From positions 1 through 49,122 of the IMG/VR virus record IMGVR_UViG_3300030104_005222: a DNA stretch of 49,122 nt, one strand, 5' to 3'. Source of the DNA: a virus. This document shows, in pieces, positions 39,117 through 47,246 of this stretch. Under the pieces are notes generated by a model. It was not told the origin of the DNA and ran no database searches. It was given only the letters and a program-made list of their open reading frames with translations. The first letter of the stretch is position 1; every line of letters begins with the position of its first letter. The position numbers were made by a program, and so were the translations under genes.

Positions 39117-41593
39117 TGAGTAACCTGGTCGGTAATGTATTTGACGCTTCGGTTAAAGCTGATGCATCTGGGAATGTGGAAATTAGTGGTGATTTGACGG
39201 TAAGTGGAACTACCACAACCGTTTCAACTACGAATACCGTCATATCCGACAAGCTTATTGAATTGGCGAACGGGACTTCAGGTTCACCAAGCGGTGATTC
39301 TGGCTTGGTCATTGAGCGTGGTAGCTCCAACAACGTGTTTATTGGGTGGGATGAAAGCCTGGACACAGTCACAGTCGCTACCGGCTCTTTCACAGGTGCC
39401 AGTACTGGTGATCTTTCACTAACGGATGCCGCACTAAAAACTGCGGCTATCACAGCATCCGGCGACATCTCCACAACCGGAGAGGTGAAGACCGCCAAGG
39501 TTTCATTCACCGATGGCGACGACGCAATCACAATCGCTGATGGTGGCGGCATCACAGCCAACACCAGTCTGACGCTCGCGAGCGGTGCCACGGTTTCTTC
39601 GATTAAAGACGAAGACGCAATGGGGTCAAACAGTGCAACTGCACTGGCAACTCAACAAAGCATCAAGGCGTATGTTGATTCGCAAGTTGGTGGTTCAGGG
39701 AACATGGACAACTGGATTCTGGAGGACGACGACGGCACCGAAGTCATAGTGTCCAACGGCAAGGAAGTAAAGTTCATTGGATCGGGCCTTACAACCAACT
39801 TTACAGATACCTCTGATGGTAGTAATCTTGATCCGTTTGATCTTACGTTTACTGTGAACGCAGCACAGACCGGCATCACATCGGTACTAAACAACAGTCT
39901 TGTGGTCGGCTACGGTTCATCTGATGCAAACATTAACTTTGCTACTGACAATGAGATTAACTTTGACATTGATGGTACGGCACAGATTGTTCTAAAAGAC
40001 GGTGTGCTTGAGCCTGTAACGGATGCAGATATTGATCTTGGGTCATCCAGCAAGCAGTTCAAAGACGGCTTTTTTCACGGTACGCTGGAAGCAGATGCTA
40101 TCACTGTTAACGGATCAGCACTGGCCTCATCAGCGACGACCGATACGACTAATGCATCAAACATCGGGTCTGGAACTTTGAACGCTGCTCGCATGGCGGC
40201 GGCTCAAACAGCTATCACGTCAGTCGTGAACACCAGCCTTGAGATTGGTCGGGATGAAGACAACCGCATCAAGTTTGGTACAGATAACCAGATTATTTTT
40301 GAGGTTGATGGTGGCGACAACGTCATCTTTAAAACTAGCGGTGAGATTGAAGCCACGTCACTTGATATTAGTGGTGATGCTGACATCGACGGAACGCTTG
40401 AAGCGGATGCGATTACGGTCGGCGGAACTGCTCTCAACACAGTCATCGCAGGTGTAACCGTAACAAACGCCACCACGGCTGCGGTAGCCACAACGGTAAC
40501 CATCAGTGACAACGAATCTACGAACGAAGAGAACGCCGTAATCTTTACTGCGGGCGGTGACGTTGATGGTGGCAACATCGGCCTTGAGTCTGATGGAGAC
40601 TTGACGTACAACCCGAGTACTGGAACTTTGTCGGCCACGATCTTCAAAGGAAACGTTGATGCGGTTGACGGAGACTTTGACGGCACACTCGAAGCTGATG
40701 CAATCACAGTTGGTGGAACGAACCTACTGACGGGCGGAGTTGTCACCTCTCTTGGAACCATCACCCAAGACACGGTGACGTTTACATCGGCCAACGCAAA
40801 CGACCCGTTGGTCCAAATCAAAAATACCACCAACGACGCCAACGGTCCAATCCTCGTTTTGGAAAACGATCGAGGCTCAAACAACGGCGCTGACAACGAT
40901 GTCTGCGGAATAATCGAGTTCAAAGGCACTGACGACGCCTCGGTTCAAACTACCTTTGCTATGGTATCCACAATCGTAAAGGATGCAAGCAATAACGCTG
41001 AAGGTGGGGAGTTTGGGATTGAGGTTGCGAGTCACGATGGAGGCATGCACTTTGGCCTTAAAATTACTGACGGTGACGCTGATGGTGAACTGGACGTTGA
41101 GATCGGTAGCGGCATCAACTCAGTAGTTACCGCAAACGGCTACTCAAAGGCACTAAACGGTTTTCTTGTACCAGAGCAAAAGTCTGTACACATCGAAACT
41201 CCGATGCTGGCTACAGCCGATCACACAGCAACAGGTATCACAACATTGATGACCGCCAGCGAAAACATTGCTCAAGGTGATTTAGTGTACGTGTCAGGCA
41301 ATGGAACGATTGGTAAGGCCGATGCAGATGCTGTTGCTAAGATGCCCGCGATTGGATTGGCAGTAGCGGCTATCAATCAAAACCAACCAGGTGCGATTCT
41401 CCTTCAGGGGATGTTCCGTGATGATTCATACAACTTCACCGCAGGAAATCGATTGTTTGTCCACACAGATGGGACGGTAACAGCGACTGCCCCAAGCGGA
41501 AACAATGATGTTGCCCAGGCTGTGGGTGTAGCCCTTAGTGATGACGTTATCTACTTTAGTCCTGACATGACTCTGGTGGAGATCACTGCTTAA
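39116..41593 (+). CDS. Tail fibre with repeated modules, 825 aa
   Basis: The N-terminus (VEISGDLTVSGTTTTVSTTN, then TVISDKLIELANGTSG and LVIERGSSNNVFIGWDESLD) and the string ITIADGGGITANTSLTLASG plus ALATQQSIKAYVDSQV are the layout of fibres of marine phages as I recall them. A module of about 90 residues occurs twice (about 248-336 and 362-441): x-ITSVxNxSLxxG, INFATDNEINFDIDG or IKFGTDNQIIFEVDG, then GTLEADAITVxG. GTLEADAITV occurs three times in all, each with different codons. The C-terminus (ENIAQGDLVYVSGNGTIGKA; GAILLQGMFRDDSYNFTAG) is an SH3-like beta domain. It probably binds the host surface or carries the next protein. Confidence 0.78.
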   Translation: MSNLVGNVFDASVKADASGNVEISGDLTVSGTTTTVSTTNTVISDKLIELANGTSGSPSGDSGLVIERGSSNNVFIGWDESLDTVTVATGSFTGASTGDLSLTDAALKTAAITASGDISTTGEVKTAKVSFTDGDDAITIADGGGITANTSLTLASGATVSSIKDEDAMGSNSATALATQQSIKAYVDSQVGGSGNMDNWILEDDDGTEVIVSNGKEVKFIGSGLTTNFTDTSDGSNLDPFDLTFTVNAAQTGITSVLNNSLVVGYGSSDANINFATDNEINFDIDGTAQIVLKDGVLEPVTDADIDLGSSSKQFKDGFFHGTLEADAITVNGSALASSATTDTTNASNIGSGTLNAARMAAAQTAITSVVNTSLEIGRDEDNRIKFGTDNQIIFEVDGGDNVIFKTSGEIEATSLDISGDADIDGTLEADAITVGGTALNTVIAGVTVTNATTAAVATTVTISDNESTNEENAVIFTAGGDVDGGNIGLESDGDLTYNPSTGTLSATIFKGNVDAVDGDFDGTLEADAITVGGTNLLTGGVVTSLGTITQDTVTFTSANANDPLVQIKNTTNDANGPILVLENDRGSNNGADNDVCGIIEFKGTDDASVQTTFAMVSTIVKDASNNAEGGEFGIEVASHDGGMHFGLKITDGDADGELDVEIGSGINSVVTANGYSKALNGFLVPEQKSVHIETPMLATADHTATGITTLMTASENIAQGDLVYVSGNGTIGKADADAVAKMPAIGLAVAAINQNQPGAILLQGMFRDDSYNFTAGNRLFVHTDGTVTATAPSGNNDVAQAVGVALSDDVIYFSPDMTLVEITA

Positions 41594-42798
41594 TGGGTGA
41601 CATCAACCAAATAAATGATGTCGCTGCGGCGAATATCAACCAAGTCAACGATGTCGCTAAGGCAAACATTAGCGAGATAAACGATCAGGGTGTTCCCGCT
41701 TCTGGAGCTACGGCAGCGACTCGTTGGGTTGTCGGCATGACCAGTGACAGGATTGGTTATGCGGCAAATAGTAATCGAACAGCTTGGACGTTTGTTGATT
41801 CGGTACAAAGCTCTGGTGAGCCGGACGCAATTGATCTTGGGTATGGAAAAGATAATAGCGGTAACGGCATTTATGTTATCGCTCGAATCTCAACGAATAA
41901 AGAACTTCACGTCAGCGGAACAGACATCACAAGCGATGGTGAGTGGACTGCTATTGACCTTGGTGACGACACTAGCAGTCCAGATTCTAACAACGATATT
42001 GTAAGTGTTCGTTGGCGAGCAGCATCTAATGGTGCGACCGCAGGAATCTGGATGGTGGTTGGCCGTCAAACAAACCGACGAATCTACCGAAGTACCGATG
42101 GCGGTGCAAACTGGTCAGCTATTGACATTAGCGGCTTAACTGGTCACGCAACTACCCCAAGAATCATGGGTATCGACGGTGATGGCACGGGAAAATGGAT
42201 GTTCGGTCAAGCGGGTCGCATCTATTATTCTACCGATGACGGGGCTTCTTGGGCTGTATCTACCCCGTTTAGCGGAGAATCAGGCGCAGATGAAGTAGCT
42301 ACAATTACCGGCATTAAATACACCAACAGTTCTTGGGTCATTGCATACGAAAACAACACAAATCCGTTTGATAACAATACCTATATACGCTCTTGTGCGG
42401 CTTCAGATATTACAGACTGGAGTGACGCTGTAGATACTGGTGCCCCCGCAATGGTGTCAGGTAACAACCCAAGCAGAACATCGATTGCGTCTTATCAAGG
42501 ACGCATTTGCGTTGTGCCGCACAAAACTTCTGTAATCGGTATTGCTGACATTAGCGGAAAAACAATAAGTAACGTGGCGTCGGTTAGCATGACCATGAGT
42601 AACGACGACTGCCGAGATGTAGCAACTGACGGCGTTACCTGGATGATTGTCACCGTCGATGGTGATGTGTGGGAAAGCACAGATAATGCCGCTTCATGGT
42701 CGAAGACACTCGACAATATGGGCGCTACCAATGATACCAACGGTATTTCTGGTGATGATTCAATCACAGTAACACCCAATGTTTATGGCCCACTCTAA
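41593..42798 (+). CDS. Beta-propeller (Asp-box) receptor-binding protein, 401 aa
   Basis: The ATG overlaps the fibre stop (TAATG). Residues 2-32 hold three copies of an I-N-x-[VI]-N-D-V/Q-A repeat (INQINDVAAANINQVNDVAK), a connector-like repeat seen in phage fibres. Then come Asp-box motifs S-T-D-x-x-x-x-W at about 168-176 (STDGGANW), 213-220 (STDDGASW) and 360-367 (STDNAASW), each preceded by a beta strand, as in sialidase-like propellers. No catalytic residues of sialidases can be identified. The best reading is a fibre-tip adhesin that recognises a surface glycan. Confidence 0.75.
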   Translation: MGDINQINDVAAANINQVNDVAKANISEINDQGVPASGATAATRWVVGMTSDRIGYAANSNRTAWTFVDSVQSSGEPDAIDLGYGKDNSGNGIYVIARISTNKELHVSGTDITSDGEWTAIDLGDDTSSPDSNNDIVSVRWRAASNGATAGIWMVVGRQTNRRIYRSTDGGANWSAIDISGLTGHATTPRIMGIDGDGTGKWMFGQAGRIYYSTDDGASWAVSTPFSGESGADEVATITGIKYTNSSWVIAYENNTNPFDNNTYIRSCAASDITDWSDAVDTGAPAMVSGNNPSRTSIASYQGRICVVPHKTSVIGIADISGKTISNVASVSMTMSNDDCRDVATDGVTWMIVTVDGDVWESTDNAASWSKTLDNMGATNDTNGISGDDSITVTPNVYGPL

Positions 42799-42836
42799 TA
42801 TTTATCACTTGAAACCAAATCAGTTAGGACTTTTCC

Positions 42837-43238
42837 GTGGCACTTAAACTTGCAAATCTTCCCGCCGACACGTTGCCGTACAAAATTGTATCTGAAAACG
42901 ACTTCACCGGTTTATTAACTGACATTACTGCTGGTAGTGGTACGCTTCATTACATCAAATTTAAAAGCACCGCAGTTACCGCAAACAATCAAGTAGGTCA
43001 AAGCTACTATGTGAAAATCTCATTTAGTTCTTCTGCGATTACAGTTGGCACGTCAACACCTGACATGATGTTTCAGATTACTGGGTCTACGGCAGGGGTC
43101 GACGTAGCCATACCGTTACCTGGCGGGATTCCTTTTAGTGCTTTGAGTCTTTGGGTGGTAGACTCTAATGCAGACAACGCTACGACACGGACGGCACCAA
43201 ATGCGGGTGTCGTATCTTTTACCGCAGTCACTTCTTAG
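42837..43238 (+). CDS. Beta-rich small protein A, 133 aa
   Basis: The gene starts with GTG, eight bases after AGGA. Its layout, x-G-x-L-H-Y-I-K-F (SGTLHYIKFKSTAVTANNQV), YVKISFSSS, MMFQITGSTAG, then PLPGGIPFSALSLWVVDSNA and VSFTAV, recurs in the proteins at 43248, 43823 and 44232. The pattern suggests a single beta-sandwich of about 130 residues: two strands, a D-N-x-x-Q/A turn, a P-x-x-F-x-x-P segment and a C-terminal L-S-x-W/F-V strand. It is probably a tail or head surface protein. Confidence 0.65.
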   Translation: MALKLANLPADTLPYKIVSENDFTGLLTDITAGSGTLHYIKFKSTAVTANNQVGQSYYVKISFSSSAITVGTSTPDMMFQITGSTAGVDVAIPLPGGIPFSALSLWVVDSNADNATTRTAPNAGVVSFTAVTS

Positions 43239-43247
43239 GAGTTTGAA

Positions 43248-43628
43248 ATGGCCGTCAATACAACAACCATTGCAGCACGATTAGCTGAAACACTTATCGT
43301 CGATTTAGTCGCGGACTCAAGTAACGGTGAAGAGAATATTTTTTCGGGTACAACTTTGGCTAACAAACTGTACGAAGTTGAATTAGACAACTCACAGAAT
43401 GGTTTGCCCGCGTATTTAAAGATTCAGTTTGCCACAAGTTTTAACGCAAACAACGCACCTAACTTACAGTTCTATGCACCTGCTGGTGATAAGGCTTGCT
43501 ACACTTTTCCCGATGGGCTTCCTTTTACTACGGGGATTAGCTTTGTCGGCTCAACAACCGGTGCGGCTACGGGCGCTCAAACAGATCCAATTGAACCACT
43601 CAAAGTAAAACTTCTTGGGGGTACCTGA
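43248..43628 (+). CDS. Beta-rich small protein B, 126 aa
   Basis: GGAG precedes the ATG by six bases. It begins MAVNTTTIAARLAETLIVDL and shows the family order: LYEVELDNSQNGLPAYLKIQ, NLQFYAPAGDKACYTFPDG, LPFTTGISFVGSTTGAATG and VKLLGG. It differs from A in having the motif F-x-A-P-x-G-D-K, shared with protein D as F-V-A-P-P-G-T-K. The stop overlaps the start of the holin-like gene (TGATG). Paralogy to A, C and D is judged by pattern, with low sequence identity. Confidence 0.65.
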   Translation: MAVNTTTIAARLAETLIVDLVADSSNGEENIFSGTTLANKLYEVELDNSQNGLPAYLKIQFATSFNANNAPNLQFYAPAGDKACYTFPDGLPFTTGISFVGSTTGAATGAQTDPIEPLKVKLLGGT

Positions 43629-43819
43629 TGCAAGCTTTTATCGACAAACTTTTTTGCTCTCAAAAACGAGTATCTTGGCGACGACTGGCCGTGCTTACTC
43701 TCGGAACCGGATTGTTGGCCGCTGGTCTTATTGATTCTGAACAATGGCTTTATCTTAGTCTTGCTTATATCGCTGGTGATTCTGCCGAGAAAGCAATGAG
43801 CGCAATCTCAAAGAAGTAA
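43628..43819 (+). CDS. Candidate holin, 63-aa membrane protein
   Basis: The ATG overlaps the previous stop (TGATG). A short basic N-terminus (CSQKRVSWRR) is followed by a hydrophobic helix (LAVLTLGTGLLAAGLI) and a second, weaker one (WLYLSLAYIAGDSAEKA) with a Lys C-terminus. One or two membrane passes in about 60 residues, next to the lysis genes, suits a small holin. It is inserted between members of the beta-rich family. Other small phage membrane proteins look similar, so confidence is moderate. Confidence 0.5.
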   Translation: MQAFIDKLFCSQKRVSWRRLAVLTLGTGLLAAGLIDSEQWLYLSLAYIAGDSAEKAMSAISKK

Positions 43820-43822
43820 TGG

Positions 43823-44224
43823 ATGGCAGTTACACTTACTAGTACAGGGTTTCAGGATGCTCTTGATTACAAGATCATTCAGTGCACCGGTATTGAAGAC
43901 GCTACGGTACAAACCAACGTAGCCGTATCTTCAGGATCTCTGTACAGCGTAAGTATTGATTCATCCAATACTACAGAGAATGTTTTCGTTCACATCTATG
44001 ACACGAAAAACACTGCGGCCAGCGAGATTATCTTTCGTGGCGAAACACTAAAAACTAAAACGCTTCAAATTCCTACCGGGTATGCATTTGATGAGTTGAG
44101 TTTTCGAGTTTCTGCTGGAAACACTGAGACCGATACTACAGATTTTTCTGGTACGGTTAGCGTCACTTTGGTCTGTTCTATGCGACTTAGAACGCTGACT
44201 TTGGTGAACGTCAATAACGTTTGA
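43823..44224 (+). CDS. Beta-rich small protein C, 133 aa
   Basis: It begins MAVTLTSTGFQDALDYKIIQ four bases after the preceding gene. Family order: SSGSLYSVSIDSSNTTENVF, VHIYDTKN, EIIFRGETLKTKTLQIPTGY, AFDELSFRVSAGNTETDTTD and a C-terminal strand (TVSVTLVCSM). The S-L-Y-S-V-S-I-D-S-S-N block corresponds to S-L-F-L-V-D-V-D-N-T-A in protein D and L-Y-E-V-E-L-D-N-S-Q in B. The gene has one convincing copy of the whole fold. Function is unknown. Confidence 0.65.
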   Translation: MAVTLTSTGFQDALDYKIIQCTGIEDATVQTNVAVSSGSLYSVSIDSSNTTENVFVHIYDTKNTAASEIIFRGETLKTKTLQIPTGYAFDELSFRVSAGNTETDTTDFSGTVSVTLVCSMRLRTLTLVNVNNV

Positions 44225-44231
44225 GGTTGTT

Positions 44232-44612
44232 ATGGCTGCGACAAAAACAACTGCGATTTCAAATTTAGGTGGAATTTTAGTCGTTGACTTTGACTCAGAC
44301 ATTTCTGTCGCGTCAAACGTGACGGGGAACACATCGGGTTCTTTGTTTTTGGTTGATGTTGATAATACTGCGAATGATTCGACATCTGCTTACGTCAGAA
44401 TCAAAGATGCTGCGTCAGCAAATTCAAGCTCGGCTGGAACTTTGACACCGCATTTTATGTTTGTTGCACCGCCTGGTACTAAGACATCATACGCCATGCC
44501 TGAGGGTCAGACTTACAGTGCCGGGCTTTCTATGTGGTGCACAACCTCAAACAATGCACAGAACATTACACCACCGTCAAATGCTGTGATTGTTCGGCTT
44601 GTAGCATCGTAG
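44232..44612 (+). CDS. Beta-rich small protein D, 126 aa
   Basis: GAGGT lies five bases before the ATG. It begins MAATKTTAISNLGGILVVDF, then SGSLFLVDVDNTANDSTSAY, TPHFMFVAPPGTKTSYAMPE and GLSMWCTTSNNAQNITPPSN, ending AVIVRLVAS. It is closest to B in length and in the F-x-A-P-x-G-x-K and P-E/D-G motifs. It completes the family run before the lysis genes. A fibre-tip or capsid-surface adhesin is a guess. Confidence 0.65.
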   Translation: MAATKTTAISNLGGILVVDFDSDISVASNVTGNTSGSLFLVDVDNTANDSTSAYVRIKDAASANSSSAGTLTPHFMFVAPPGTKTSYAMPEGQTYSAGLSMWCTTSNNAQNITPPSNAVIVRLVAS

Positions 44613-44628
44613 GGGAAGGATGTTTAAT

Positions 44629-45015
44629 ATGGAGCCAGTTACATTAATCTCTGTCGCGGTTTTAGCTTCGTTGGGTGTCGGGTTCGGTGCTGGATGGGGA
44701 TTGAAGCCTGACGCAAGTGTCAAAGCCTTGGAAGCACAGACCGAGGCAATCAAAGAAATGAATAACGGTAACCAGGCGCTCGTCGACAAGGTACAAGAAG
44801 TTGCTGTTGAAGAGGCTAAAAGAGAGTCTGAGATTGCGGGTAAACTGACGGACTTGCCGCCCCCCTGTATTAAAGAAGTCGGGGGAGATCCTATGTCATT
44901 GCAATGTATGTGGGCGTTGTGTATTCGAACGGGTGAAACAGACAAGCAACGATGTGAGCCGTCTAAGTTGACGGATAAGCTACTCGGGTCTTATAGTTGT
45001 ACTGAGAATAATTGA
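44629..45015 (+). CDS. Candidate spanin-like membrane protein, 128 aa
   Basis: The ATG at 44629 is eight to nine bases after AAGGA; the ATG at 44620 abuts it. A single N-terminal membrane helix (LISVAVLASLGVGFGAGWG) is followed by a helical stalk (VKALEAQTEAIKEMNNGNQA; VDKVQEVAVEEAKRESEIAG) and a Cys-containing end (PPPCIKEVGGDPMSLQCMWA, then CIRTGETDKQRCEPSKL). This layout fits an inner-membrane spanin (Rz-like). The C-terminal C-x-R-T-G-E-T-x-x-Q-R-C-E string is one I associate with phage lysis-region proteins. No lipoprotein partner is recognised. Confidence 0.5.
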   Translation: MEPVTLISVAVLASLGVGFGAGWGLKPDASVKALEAQTEAIKEMNNGNQALVDKVQEVAVEEAKRESEIAGKLTDLPPPCIKEVGGDPMSLQCMWALCIRTGETDKQRCEPSKLTDKLLGSYSCTENN

Positions 45016-45026
45016 TTGGAGTTGTC

Positions 45027-45317
45027 ATGGAACTCAAAGATATGGTGGTACCGGGGCTCACTATCGTGTTTGCTGCAGGTATTTCGTTTGCGTCTTTTGA
45101 GTCTGCGGCTCAAGATGTAGAGGATGTTGAAAAACGTGTCACTATCCTTGAATCTAAGTCAGGCAAACAAGAAGTGGTTGATGTCAAGATTGAGGGCATT
45201 GAAACCCGTCTTGACAAGATGGAAGATATTGTTCAGAAAATGCTGGAGAATCAACAAAAGCAAGCCATCAATATCGCGCAAATCTGCCAAGCCACCAACG
45301 CCGATTGTAGTTCATAA
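45027..45317 (+). CDS. Small membrane-anchored coiled-coil protein, 96 aa
   Basis: The start at 45027 has GGAG five bases upstream. Residues 7-23 are hydrophobic (MVVPGLTIVFAAGISFAS) and may be a signal anchor. The rest is a charged coiled coil (DVEKRVTILESKSGKQEVVD; IEGIETRLDKMEDIVQKMLE) ending ICQATNADCSS with two cysteines. It lies between the spanin-like gene and the lysin, with one base to the lysin start. It could be a holin/antiholin or a second envelope-spanning factor. Confidence 0.55.
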   Translation: MELKDMVVPGLTIVFAAGISFASFESAAQDVEDVEKRVTILESKSGKQEVVDVKIEGIETRLDKMEDIVQKMLENQQKQAINIAQICQATNADCSS

Positions 45318-45318
45318 A

Positions 45319-45894
45319 ATGCGTCCGATTATTTTAGACTATGTTGAATCGCTGGGTCATGCTGTATTTGAATCAGGTGAGTACAACCTGAACATTATTG
45401 GTGTTCGAAGTAAGAACCACCAAGCAAATAGTTTTGATGACCGTATTTGTGTTGTGTTTCGTGATGAGCAGGGGTGGATTACCCGTACCTGGGAATGCAC
45501 TACTGAGCCAGGTAAATACTGGTTGGAAAATCCTACGAATGTGAATGGTACAGCTATCTTGGTACCCGGCCAGTATCGAGGTGTCTGGAAGATTGACAAG
45601 CATCAGGGTAAATACGATGCTTTGTGTCAACGAAACGGTACCGTCAAGACGTATCGAGATGACAACAAAGACGACATTATTGATTTAGATTCTGCGTCAA
45701 TTACTGAAGGCTACTACGGTATTAATATCCACAAAGCTGGATCGGCATCTACTCAAGTAGACAAGTGGTCTGCTGGTTGCCAAGTATTTAGCCATAGTAA
45801 AGACTTCGAAGAATTCATGTCTATTTGCTACGCCGCACGAGAAAAGTGGGGCAACTCGTTTAGTTATACTCTGATTAACGAACCGGAGTTTTGA
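45319..45894 (+). CDS. Lysin with L,D-transpeptidase (YkuD)-like fold, 191 aa
   Basis: I start at ATG 45319 (MRPIILDYVESLGHAVFESG), one base after the previous stop; a longer frame exists but has no support. The catalytic signature is H138 in GINIHKAG followed by S151, G153 and C154 in KWSAGCQVF, the H-x(12)-S-x-G-C arrangement of L,D-transpeptidase-like enzymes. Upstream segments (CVVFRDEQGWITRTWECTTE; PGQYRGVWKIDKHQGKYDAL) build the usual beta-sandwich. Several phages use this fold as endolysin or peptidoglycan carboxypeptidase. The lysis neighbourhood supports this. Substrate specificity cannot be read here. Confidence 0.72.
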   Translation: MRPIILDYVESLGHAVFESGEYNLNIIGVRSKNHQANSFDDRICVVFRDEQGWITRTWECTTEPGKYWLENPTNVNGTAILVPGQYRGVWKIDKHQGKYDALCQRNGTVKTYRDDNKDDIIDLDSASITEGYYGINIHKAGSASTQVDKWSAGCQVFSHSKDFEEFMSICYAAREKWGNSFSYTLINEPEF

Positions 45895-46202
45895 TGGAAG
45901 CCCTGGTAGATACATTACTATCAGGGGGTCACTTAGGCGTTTTCGCGGCTTTTTTGGTTTATCAATTTATGGCGATGCAAAAACGTCTCGATAAGTTGGT
46001 CGAAGGCTTCCAGGAGCAGCTTGATGAAATTCGTAAAGAGTATGAGGGTCGGTCTGAAAAGATGCGGGAGCGGTACGATCGCGTGATCAAAGAGTACCGA
46101 GACACGGCTGACAATCAGTCTAAAGATTTCTTGATTACTCGAACTAAGGTACACAATGACATAGTTGCAAAGTTGGACCGTATATTAGACCGGAACAAGT
46201 AG
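45894..46202 (+). CDS. Small membrane protein with coiled coil (holin-like), 102 aa
   Basis: ATG at 45894 overlaps the lysin stop (TGATG). The N-terminus (MEALVDTLLSGGHLGVFAAF then LVYQFMAMQKRLDKL) gives one membrane helix, followed by a long charged helix (DEIRKEYEGRSEKMRERYDR; VIKEYRDTADNQSKDF). The G-G-x-L-G-V-F-A-A-F-L-x-Y-Q segment is reminiscent of small proteins beside phage lysins. It is likely part of lysis as a holin or lysis regulator. Confidence 0.55.
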   Translation: MEALVDTLLSGGHLGVFAAFLVYQFMAMQKRLDKLVEGFQEQLDEIRKEYEGRSEKMRERYDRVIKEYRDTADNQSKDFLITRTKVHNDIVAKLDRILDRNK

Positions 46203-46208
46203 GCTTGT

Positions 46209-46862
46209 ATGAAGTGTGTCGTAAAAGAAGGTTCTGATTGTAAACTTGAGTTAGGCTCGACGATACGAATCTACGATAAGAAACCGGCTAAAAAGGAGAC
46301 AAAGCCCGTGGCACAAGAAACAAAAGTAGAAGACGCTGCCCCTGCACCGGAGCCCGCACCTGCACCTGAACCCGCGCCAGCACCAGCACCTGCACCTGCA
46401 CCTGCACCTGTTGAGACTGTTGCAGCACCGGCTAATGTTAATGAGTTGGTAGAATCGGTGGGCGTATCACAAGACATCACAGCAGCAGCAGACGCAGCCA
46501 AGTCACTGGGCGGAGACTACGCACCTATGGTGGCTCTTGCTCTTGCGGGCATGGCTGTTGCTGGTGGTTCAAAAGCCTGGAGCTACTACCGTGATCGTGC
46601 AGAGCAAAAGCACGAACAGGAAATGCAAAAGCTTAAGATAGAAGCACAGTCACAAGGAATGGAGGGAGAACAACCACCACCTTGTAAGGCTGCAAGCACA
46701 AAGATGCAGGCTGAACTGGACGAGCTTAAGTCTAAGCTGAGTGCGGTACAGAAAAAGACTTCGATGATTTCTGCCGACTTTGACGGCGAAGACGTTGAGC
46801 GTCAGATTAAACGCATGAAAAAGCGTATTGATGAATTGTTTGAGATTACTGAGCAAAAATGA
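46209..46862 (+). CDS. Pro/Ala-rich membrane protein, 217 aa
   Basis: The N-terminal 35 residues are polar and basic (MKCVVKEGSDCKLELGST; PAKKETKPVAQ). Residues about 45-68 are a (E)PAPA repeat (APAPEPAPAPEPAPAPAPAP), an extended rod as in periplasm-spanning proteins. A hydrophobic segment (YAPMVALALAGMAVAGGSKA, about 106-125) and a charged coiled coil follow (EQEMQKLKIEAQSQG; MQAELDELKSKLSAVQK; ERQIKRMKKRIDELFE). It could bridge membrane and wall in lysis or be a virion connector. No family is recognised. Confidence 0.55.
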   Translation: MKCVVKEGSDCKLELGSTIRIYDKKPAKKETKPVAQETKVEDAAPAPEPAPAPEPAPAPAPAPAPAPVETVAAPANVNELVESVGVSQDITAAADAAKSLGGDYAPMVALALAGMAVAGGSKAWSYYRDRAEQKHEQEMQKLKIEAQSQGMEGEQPPPCKAASTKMQAELDELKSKLSAVQKKTSMISADFDGEDVERQIKRMKKRIDELFEITEQK

Positions 46863-47236
46863 TTGAACTTGCTCTGTTCTTTTTTGGTACGTTCGTTGTC
46901 TTACCGGCAGGACTTAGTTTTGTTGTAGATGGTGAAGTGAAGACGAAAAAGAAAAAACCAGAGCCAGTTGAGCAAGTGGTTGAAGAACCTATACCGGAAC
47001 CGGAACCTGTTTTAGTCGCGAGACTAAAAGCAACCAAAAAGACTGTAGTAACTATTGTGCCTGTATGTTCTGATGAAGGATCAGAAGATCGGTTACGAAC
47101 TGCCAGTATAGACTTTTTAGAAAACGTTGATGGTTTGCCGGATGAAATCGTATTCGAGGTACAAGATTGTGCTGACGAAGGTGTGGTAGACATCCAGATT
47201 GTTGAAACGATAGAGCGTAACCCACCCGAGATTTGA
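46859..47236 (+). CDS. Small membrane protein with Pro/Glu linker, 125 aa
   Basis: The ATG at 46859 overlaps the previous stop (ATGA). One N-terminal hydrophobic helix (IELALFFFGTFVVLPAGLSF) is followed by a basic patch (KTKKKKPEP), a Pro/Glu/Val linker (VEQVVEEPIPEPEPVLVARL) and a compact C-terminal domain (TIVPVCSDEGSEDRLRTASI; EIVFEVQDCADEGVVDIQIV) with two cysteines. It is the last rightward gene of the lysis region and shares the membrane-linker design with its neighbour. Function is unknown. Confidence 0.55.
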   Translation: MIELALFFFGTFVVLPAGLSFVVDGEVKTKKKKPEPVEQVVEEPIPEPEPVLVARLKATKKTVVTIVPVCSDEGSEDRLRTASIDFLENVDGLPDEIVFEVQDCADEGVVDIQIVETIERNPPEI

Positions 47237-47246
47237 TACCTGGGCG

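Noticed and set aside
40204-40929. 241-codon minus-strand ORF inside the fibre gene
   Set aside because: It is low in complexity (Ser/Pro/Val) and mirrors the repetitive fibre codons; not a gene.
39116-44612. Diversity-generating retroelement acting on the fibre genes
   Set aside because: No reverse transcriptase and no template/variable repeat pair was seen in the window.
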